Assembly: GCA_002353825.1 (NCBI GenBank)
Contig: DEKJ01000041.1
Location: forward strand, 1-35,712
DNA length: 35,712 nt
From: Prevotella sp. UBA2725
GTDB lineage: Bacteria > Bacteroidota > Bacteroidia > Bacteroidales > Bacteroidaceae
Reading direction: 5' to 3'
Below, piece after piece: positions 31,091 to 35,712 of the stretch. Each line of letters opens with the position of its first letter. Position 1 is the stretch's first letter. A program made the position numbers and the translations under genes. The notes below the pieces were generated by a model that worked only from the letters and a program-made list of their open reading frames with translations, was not told the origin of the DNA and searched no databases.

Positions 31091-34000
31091 TGAGAACACC
31101 TAAGATACAGACCACCCATGTGGCGCTGCCACAGATCTACGCCTACACAACGCCGGAGATCGCCCGACACAACGGATGGGTGAAGATCGGCTATACCGAA
31201 CAGGCACACGTGGAGGACCGTATCGCACAGCAGTGCCATACGGCAGACATCGCATGGCACCTCGAATGGCATGGCAACGCCGTTTATGAGGGCACGAACG
31301 AGACCTTCCTCGACAAGGACTTCCATGCCTATCTCAATAAGCTCGGCATTGAGCAGCAGCCGAACACCGAGTGGTTCCGTATCGGCGTGGATGAGTCGCA
31401 CCGTGACTTCTACGACTTCCGCGAGAACCACGGCATCGTGGCAGGTAAGCCCACACAGCATTATCAGCTCCGCGACAGTCAGGAGCAGGCTGTGGAGCAG
31501 ACGATGAAGAGCTTCACCGACAAGCCCGCGACGGAGTATCTCTGGAACGCCAAGCCGCGCTTCGGCAAGACCCTTGCCGTCTACGACCTCTGCATGCGCA
31601 TGAACCTCCACAACGTGCTCGTCGTCACGAACAGACCCGCCATCGCCGACTCGTGGTACAATGACTATCTGAAGTTTGTCGGGCCCGACCATTATCTTTT
31701 CGTCTCCCGTGTCTCCGCGCTTTTGGAGCGCGAGGACCCATGTCTGACGCGCCAGCAGTATGTCGAAGCTATCAAACAGCCGGGCCGGACGAAGAACTGC
31801 ATCGAGTTTGTCAGTCTGCAGGATCTTAAGGGCTCCATCCATTTCGGAGGCAGCTACGACAAGCTCGAAGAGGTGGCGAACCTCACGTGGGACCTGCTCG
31901 TCATCGACGAGGCGCACGAGGGCGTGGACACCTACAAGACCGATGTGGCCTTCGACCAGATCAAGCGGCGCCACACCCTTCACCTCAGTGGCACCCCGTT
32001 CAAGGCCCTTGCCAACGAGAAGTTTGAGCAGGATGCCATCTTCAACTGGACCTATGCCGACGAGTGCCGCGCCAAGCGCGACTGGGACGAAAGCCGCGGC
32101 ACGAACCCCTATGCCGCCATGCCACGCCTCAACATGTACACCTACCGCATGAGCGACATCGTGCTCGACAAGGTGCGGCAGGGTGTGGAGATCGACGGCG
32201 ACACGGAGGCTTATGCCTTCGACCTCAACGAGTTCTTTCGCGTGGAGCGTGGTCGTTTCGTACACGACGAAGCCGTGGACAAATGGCTCGACGCCCTGAG
32301 CCGCCAGCCCCGTTATCCCTTCTCCACCCCCGAGCTGCGTCACGCCCTGCGCCATACCTTCTGGCTGCTGAACCGCGTGGACAGCACCAAGAAACTCGCA
32401 GAGAAGCTGCGCGACACCCGGCGCCACCCCGAGTTTGCCGACATCGAGGTCGTCGTGGCAGCAGGCGATGGCAAGACCGACGACGATGAGATCATCGAGG
32501 ACGACAATTCATTAAAGCGCGTGCGTAAAGCCATCGAGGAGCACCCACAGGGTACCATCACGCTGTCCGTGGGCCAGCTGACGACCGGCGTCACCGTACC
32601 ACAATGGACGGGTGTCTTGATTCTGAGCAACATGAAAAGTCCGGCACAGTATATGCAAGCCGCCTTCCGTGCCCAGACACCTTATCTCTACAAGGGAGAC
32701 GACGGTGCCTATCACCGCAAGGAGAACGCTTACATCTTCGATTTCGACCCGGCCCGCACGCTGACGAACTATGAGGAGATGGCGAACGGTCTCTGTGCCG
32801 ACACGGCATCGGGCAACGGCGACACTGACACGCGCAAGGAGCATATCCGCGAACTGCTCAACTTCTTCCCCGTCATCGGTGAGGACGAGAACGGAGAGAT
32901 GGAGGAGCTCGATGCCGAGCAGGTGATGCTCATCCCGCGTAAGATCCGCTCGAAGGAGGTCGTGCGCAGTGGCTTCATGAGCAACTTCCTCTTTGCCAAC
33001 ATCAGCAATATCTACAGTTGTTCGGCAGCAGTGCTCGACATCGTCAATAAGTTCCCCGCCGTAAAGAAGCCGAAGGACAATAACGTCGATGCCGGCGAGG
33101 TAGAGACATTGAAGCAGGAGCTCGACGCCGAAGGCAATGCACAACCCGACCCTGAGAACGTGAAAGCGACGCAGGCCAGCGTTTTTGGCGACAAGATCTT
33201 TGCTGATACGGAAGAACTGAACGACTATGTGAAAGAAAGCATCGAGAAGCACCGCAAAGACATTGAACGACAAGGGAAGAGTGCGGAGGAGCAGATGCTC
33301 GACAACATCAGCGAGAAGCTGACGGGCACGCTGCTCAAGCAGTCGGACGAGGGTGCGAAAGCCAACGATATCGACAAGCTTTCCAAGCGCAACCAAGGCC
33401 GTGCTTCTATCCAAATCAAGAAGGCTGTCAATGAGCAGTTAGGTGCTCATTTCCATCAGGCGACAGTCGACAAGAAGAAGATCGACCATCAATGTGAGCA
33501 GGACTGCATGGGCAAGACGACGCAACAGCAGACGGCGATCCGCAAGGAGGCGGAGGCGCAGAAGCGGGCCGTGGACGAGAAGCTGACGCGGACTGTGCAG
33601 GACAAGATGCAGGAGGTGCTCGACAAAGGCTCGGAGATCGTTGCCGAGACCTTTGAACAGCAGCGCATCGACGACAAGAAGAGCTCGCTCGACGAGCAAA
33701 TCCGCGACCATCTGCGCGGCTTCTCACGCACCATCCCCTCGTTCCTCATGGGCTACGGCAATGAGGAGACGACGCTGCAGAACTTCGACAGCAACGTGCC
33801 CGATGCGGTATTCTTAGAGGTGACGAGCGTGACAAAGGAGCAGTTTCATCTCTTGCGTGACGGCGGCGACTTCGTCAACCCGGAGACAGGCGAGACGGAG
33901 CACAGCAGTGGTCATTTCTTCGACGAGGTGGTGTTCAACGACTCTGTCAAGGAGTTCATGTCGCTGCGCAGGAAGCTCGCCAACTATTTCGAGACGACGG

Positions 34001-34440
34001 AGGATGAGGATATCTTCGATTATATCCCACCACAGAAGACGAACCAGATCTTCACACCGAAATGGGTCGTGAAGGAGATGGTGGACATGCTGGAACAGGA
34101 GAACCCGGGCTGCTTCGACGACCCTGACAAGACCTTTGCAGACTTGTATATGAAGTCGGGACAGTATATCACAGAGATCGTGAAGCGGCTCTACAACAGT
34201 CAGGGCCTGCAGCGGGCTTATCCCGACCCGGAGGCGCGCATTCGCCATATCTTCAAGCGGCAGGTCTATGGGCTGGCACCGACGGAGTGTATCTACCGCA
34301 TCGCCATGCGTTATATCCTCGGCTTCGACGATACCATCCATATCCCGGCCTCGGAGCACCATCTGCGGCAGGCCGACAGTCTGCCTGCTGCCAAGGAAGG
34401 GAAGATGGCGGAGCTGATAGACAAGATGTTTGGAGAATAA
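31087..34440 (+). CDS. GIY-YIG(T5orf172)-SF2 helicase-coiled coil-methylase-like fusion protein
   Basis: 1117 residues. N-terminus: IYAYTTPEIARHNGWVKIGY at 17-36, VEDRIAQQ and EWFRI near 95-99, a T5orf172/GIY-YIG nuclease pattern. Then an SF2 motor: WNAKPRFGKT (Walker A, about 153-162), VIDEAHEG (about 272-279), LHLSGTP, and motif VI region QYMQAAFRAQTPY. Residues about 650-880 are helical and very charged. The C-terminus repeats methylase-like signatures: QIFTPKWVVKEM (FTP at 989) and FADLYMKSGQYITEIVKRLY (about 1017), but no NPPY is seen. I infer a restriction subunit that pairs with the preceding methyltransferase. Confidence 0.88.
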   Translation: MMRTPKIQTTHVALPQIYAYTTPEIARHNGWVKIGYTEQAHVEDRIAQQCHTADIAWHLEWHGNAVYEGTNETFLDKDFHAYLNKLGIEQQPNTEWFRIGVDESHRDFYDFRENHGIVAGKPTQHYQLRDSQEQAVEQTMKSFTDKPATEYLWNAKPRFGKTLAVYDLCMRMNLHNVLVVTNRPAIADSWYNDYLKFVGPDHYLFVSRVSALLEREDPCLTRQQYVEAIKQPGRTKNCIEFVSLQDLKGSIHFGGSYDKLEEVANLTWDLLVIDEAHEGVDTYKTDVAFDQIKRRHTLHLSGTPFKALANEKFEQDAIFNWTYADECRAKRDWDESRGTNPYAAMPRLNMYTYRMSDIVLDKVRQGVEIDGDTEAYAFDLNEFFRVERGRFVHDEAVDKWLDALSRQPRYPFSTPELRHALRHTFWLLNRVDSTKKLAEKLRDTRRHPEFADIEVVVAAGDGKTDDDEIIEDDNSLKRVRKAIEEHPQGTITLSVGQLTTGVTVPQWTGVLILSNMKSPAQYMQAAFRAQTPYLYKGDDGAYHRKENAYIFDFDPARTLTNYEEMANGLCADTASGNGDTDTRKEHIRELLNFFPVIGEDENGEMEELDAEQVMLIPRKIRSKEVVRSGFMSNFLFANISNIYSCSAAVLDIVNKFPAVKKPKDNNVDAGEVETLKQELDAEGNAQPDPENVKATQASVFGDKIFADTEELNDYVKESIEKHRKDIERQGKSAEEQMLDNISEKLTGTLLKQSDEGAKANDIDKLSKRNQGRASIQIKKAVNEQLGAHFHQATVDKKKIDHQCEQDCMGKTTQQQTAIRKEAEAQKRAVDEKLTRTVQDKMQEVLDKGSEIVAETFEQQRIDDKKSSLDEQIRDHLRGFSRTIPSFLMGYGNEETTLQNFDSNVPDAVFLEVTSVTKEQFHLLRDGGDFVNPETGETEHSSGHFFDEVVFNDSVKEFMSLRRKLANYFETTEDEDIFDYIPPQKTNQIFTPKWVVKEMVDMLEQENPGCFDDPDKTFADLYMKSGQYITEIVKRLYNSQGLQRAYPDPEARIRHIFKRQVYGLAPTECIYRIAMRYILGFDDTIHIPASEHHLRQADSLPAAKEGKMAELIDKMFGE

Positions 34441-34473
34441 TTTTGGCATTACAACAATTAAACCCCGGAAGCT

Positions 34474-35394
34474 ATGGAAGTGAGAGATGTCTTTGCCATG
34501 CGGAAAGAAGGACGATGGGAGGAGGCCTACCGCGCCATCATGCAACTGTATGCCGTGCACCAGGGACCGCATACAAACCTCTGTATGTTCTGGTGCACGA
34601 ACGACCTGTTCAAGCTGCGTGCCAAGCAGAAACGCACGGAGGAGGCACGCCGCCTGCTCTTCCAGCTCGTGAAGCTCTATCCTCAGACGAAGGACCGCAT
34701 CGGACAGGGCAACCGTGCCATCATCAATGCCGCCCTGACGATGGACAAGCTCACGGAGGGATTCAACCTGCTCTATTTCATGCCTTACTACAACCGCATG
34801 ACGGAGGCCGACTGGCAGCCGTATATTGTCAACGGTCATCGCGTGCCGTCGCTGGGTCAGCAGGTCGTGAACCATCTGCTCAAGGATATCTCCAAGCGCG
34901 ATGCCAATTATATCAACCAGATTGCCGACCTCTTCAGTACGGCGTTCAAGAAGTCACCTTATTATAAGGAGAACCTGCGGCATCTGGCACAGATGCACTC
35001 GCTCGTGGGACATACCGACAAGGCCATCGACACCTATAAGCAGATCCTACGGCGCCATCACGACAGTTACCTCTATGCCGAGCTCGCCAAGCTCCTCCCG
35101 GACAACACTGACAAGATAGCGCTCTACTGTCAGGCTATCGTACACCAGTACCGCGACGAGTATGCCGCGAAATATCACCTTGAACTCGCTTGGCTCATGT
35201 ACGCCACGATGCCGCGCCGTGCTGCCTACGAGCTCGCACGGTATATGGAAATCAAGCAACGCAAAGGACAGCATGTGGCTCCTTCGGCATTGAAGCTGCA
35301 GCAACGGTTAGGGCAGGTCTCGCCCGTCACCTCCGATGAGGAGCAGGTCCTCTATGAAAGATCGGTAGCGGCGGTAGAAAAGATATTGCGCTGA
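34474..35394 (+). CDS. Helical-repeat (TPR-like) protein, third gene of the restriction-like operon
   Basis: 306 residues. Repeats of paired helices: FAMRKEGRWEEAYRAIMQLY, RTEEARRLLFQLVKLYPQ, then YYKENLRHLAQMHSLVGHTD and KAIDTYKQILRR. No membrane segment or catalytic motif is visible. It starts 33 bases after the helicase stop with no terminator between, so it is probably cotranscribed. TPR-like proteins of this kind occur in Prevotella with unknown function; involvement in the system is inferred. Confidence 0.85.
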   Translation: MEVRDVFAMRKEGRWEEAYRAIMQLYAVHQGPHTNLCMFWCTNDLFKLRAKQKRTEEARRLLFQLVKLYPQTKDRIGQGNRAIINAALTMDKLTEGFNLLYFMPYYNRMTEADWQPYIVNGHRVPSLGQQVVNHLLKDISKRDANYINQIADLFSTAFKKSPYYKENLRHLAQMHSLVGHTDKAIDTYKQILRRHHDSYLYAELAKLLPDNTDKIALYCQAIVHQYRDEYAAKYHLELAWLMYATMPRRAAYELARYMEIKQRKGQHVAPSALKLQQRLGQVSPVTSDEEQVLYERSVAAVEKILR

Positions 35395-35398
35395 TAAA

Positions 35399-35701
35399 CA
35401 CTTCGAAGAGGTGCCACATGGTTAGCCCAGGAACAACCTCGAAGAGGTTGAATATGGTTAGCCCCATGCAAGGAGCGCAGCGACGCAGCATGGGGGTTCA
35501 GTTGGGTGGCGTTTCGTTGAATTCCGGCCTCGAAGAGGGCGAACATGGTTAGGATGCTGGTCATCACGGTTCGGGGTGATACGTTTTTGATGGCCATGTT
35601 CGCCCTCTTCGAGGCCGGGAGTCAGGTCATCTGCACTATTCCGACCCCACGTTTCGGCTACGCCTCACGTGGGGCTAACCATGTGGCACCTCTCCGAGGT
35701 G
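35399..35701. repeat. Nested foldback repeat of about 300 bp
   Basis: Outer arms 35399-35427 and 35673-35701 are inverted and match at 27 of 29 bases. An inner perfect 25-bp inverted repeat is at 35524-35548 and 35594-35618. Further hairpins: CCCCATGC/GCATGGGG (35462-35495) with the same AAGGAGCGCAGCGACGC loop as the 27003-27288 cluster, and CCCCACGT/ACGTGGGG (35645-35674). No gene is seen from 35395 to the window end. Confidence 0.88.
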
Positions 35702-35712
35702 CTAACTGCACT

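Noticed and set aside
31021..32427. Minus-strand frame of 468 codons
   Set aside because: Antisense of the nuclease-helicase gene, whose motifs are in order on the plus strand.
33814..34875. Minus-strand frame of 353 codons
   Set aside because: Spans the end of the helicase gene and the helical-repeat gene in antisense; no promoter.

Overview
The window reads as chromosome of a Bacteroidales bacterium, most likely a Prevotella/Segatella-type member of the Prevotellaceae. The support is: Bacteroidetes-style promoters (TAnnTTTG -7 boxes) in front of most genes; a Bacteroidetes-type DnaK; a secreted GH51 arabinofuranosidase; an HU-like DNA-binding protein; NBU-like mobilizable islands in a tRNA-Leu gene; and palindromic intergenic repeats. 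The genus assignment is an inference from protein resemblance, not a computed result.

Layout. 1-1746: end of an integrated element that continues past the left edge, with a tyrosine integrase (cut at the edge) and its overlapping two-HTH partner. 1796-6481: core genes dnaK and a GH51 arabinofuranosidase, both on the minus strand. 6588-6739: tRNA-Leu(UAG). 6727-22479: two head-to-tail islands at the tRNA 3' end. The first (6740-10736) is a decayed relic holding a frameshifted DDE transposase, a probable structured RNA, a lipoprotein, a small secreted protein, an IS110-like remnant and a 160-bp stump of an integrase. The second (10724-22479) looks intact. It carries cargo genes, a MobV-type relaxase with a recognisable oriT, a toprim-like protein, a RecA-fold ATPase, an excisionase-like HTH protein, an unusual three-gene operon (AlbA/Schlafen-like plus two helical proteins) and an NBU-type integrase. 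Three copies of the tRNA-end core and three copies of a paired GGCGACA arm repeat delimit the islands.

22480-26760: an antitoxin-like gene, gene debris (the tail of an outer-membrane barrel and of an ATPase), an AAA ATPase with tandem palindromic operators, and a rhomboid protease flanked by three unusual foldback arrays with a 9-base period. 26990-27480: palindromic repeat cluster and a 22-bp tandem repeat. 27581-35394: an HU-like protein, a GNAT-type toxin-antitoxin pair, and a restriction-like operon. That operon holds an Eco57I-like adenine methyltransferase, a GIY-YIG/T5orf172-helicase-methylase-like fusion, and a helical-repeat protein. 35399-35701: a 300-bp nested foldback repeat.

How it works together. 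The second island encodes excision/integration (Int with arm sites), a mobilization start (oriT and relaxase) and probable replication or processing helpers (toprim protein and ATPase). It should therefore be mobilizable by a helper conjugative element. Its int-linked operon and the right-hand restriction-like operon are the best candidates for defence functions. Homology calls rest on motifs read by eye; no searches were run.
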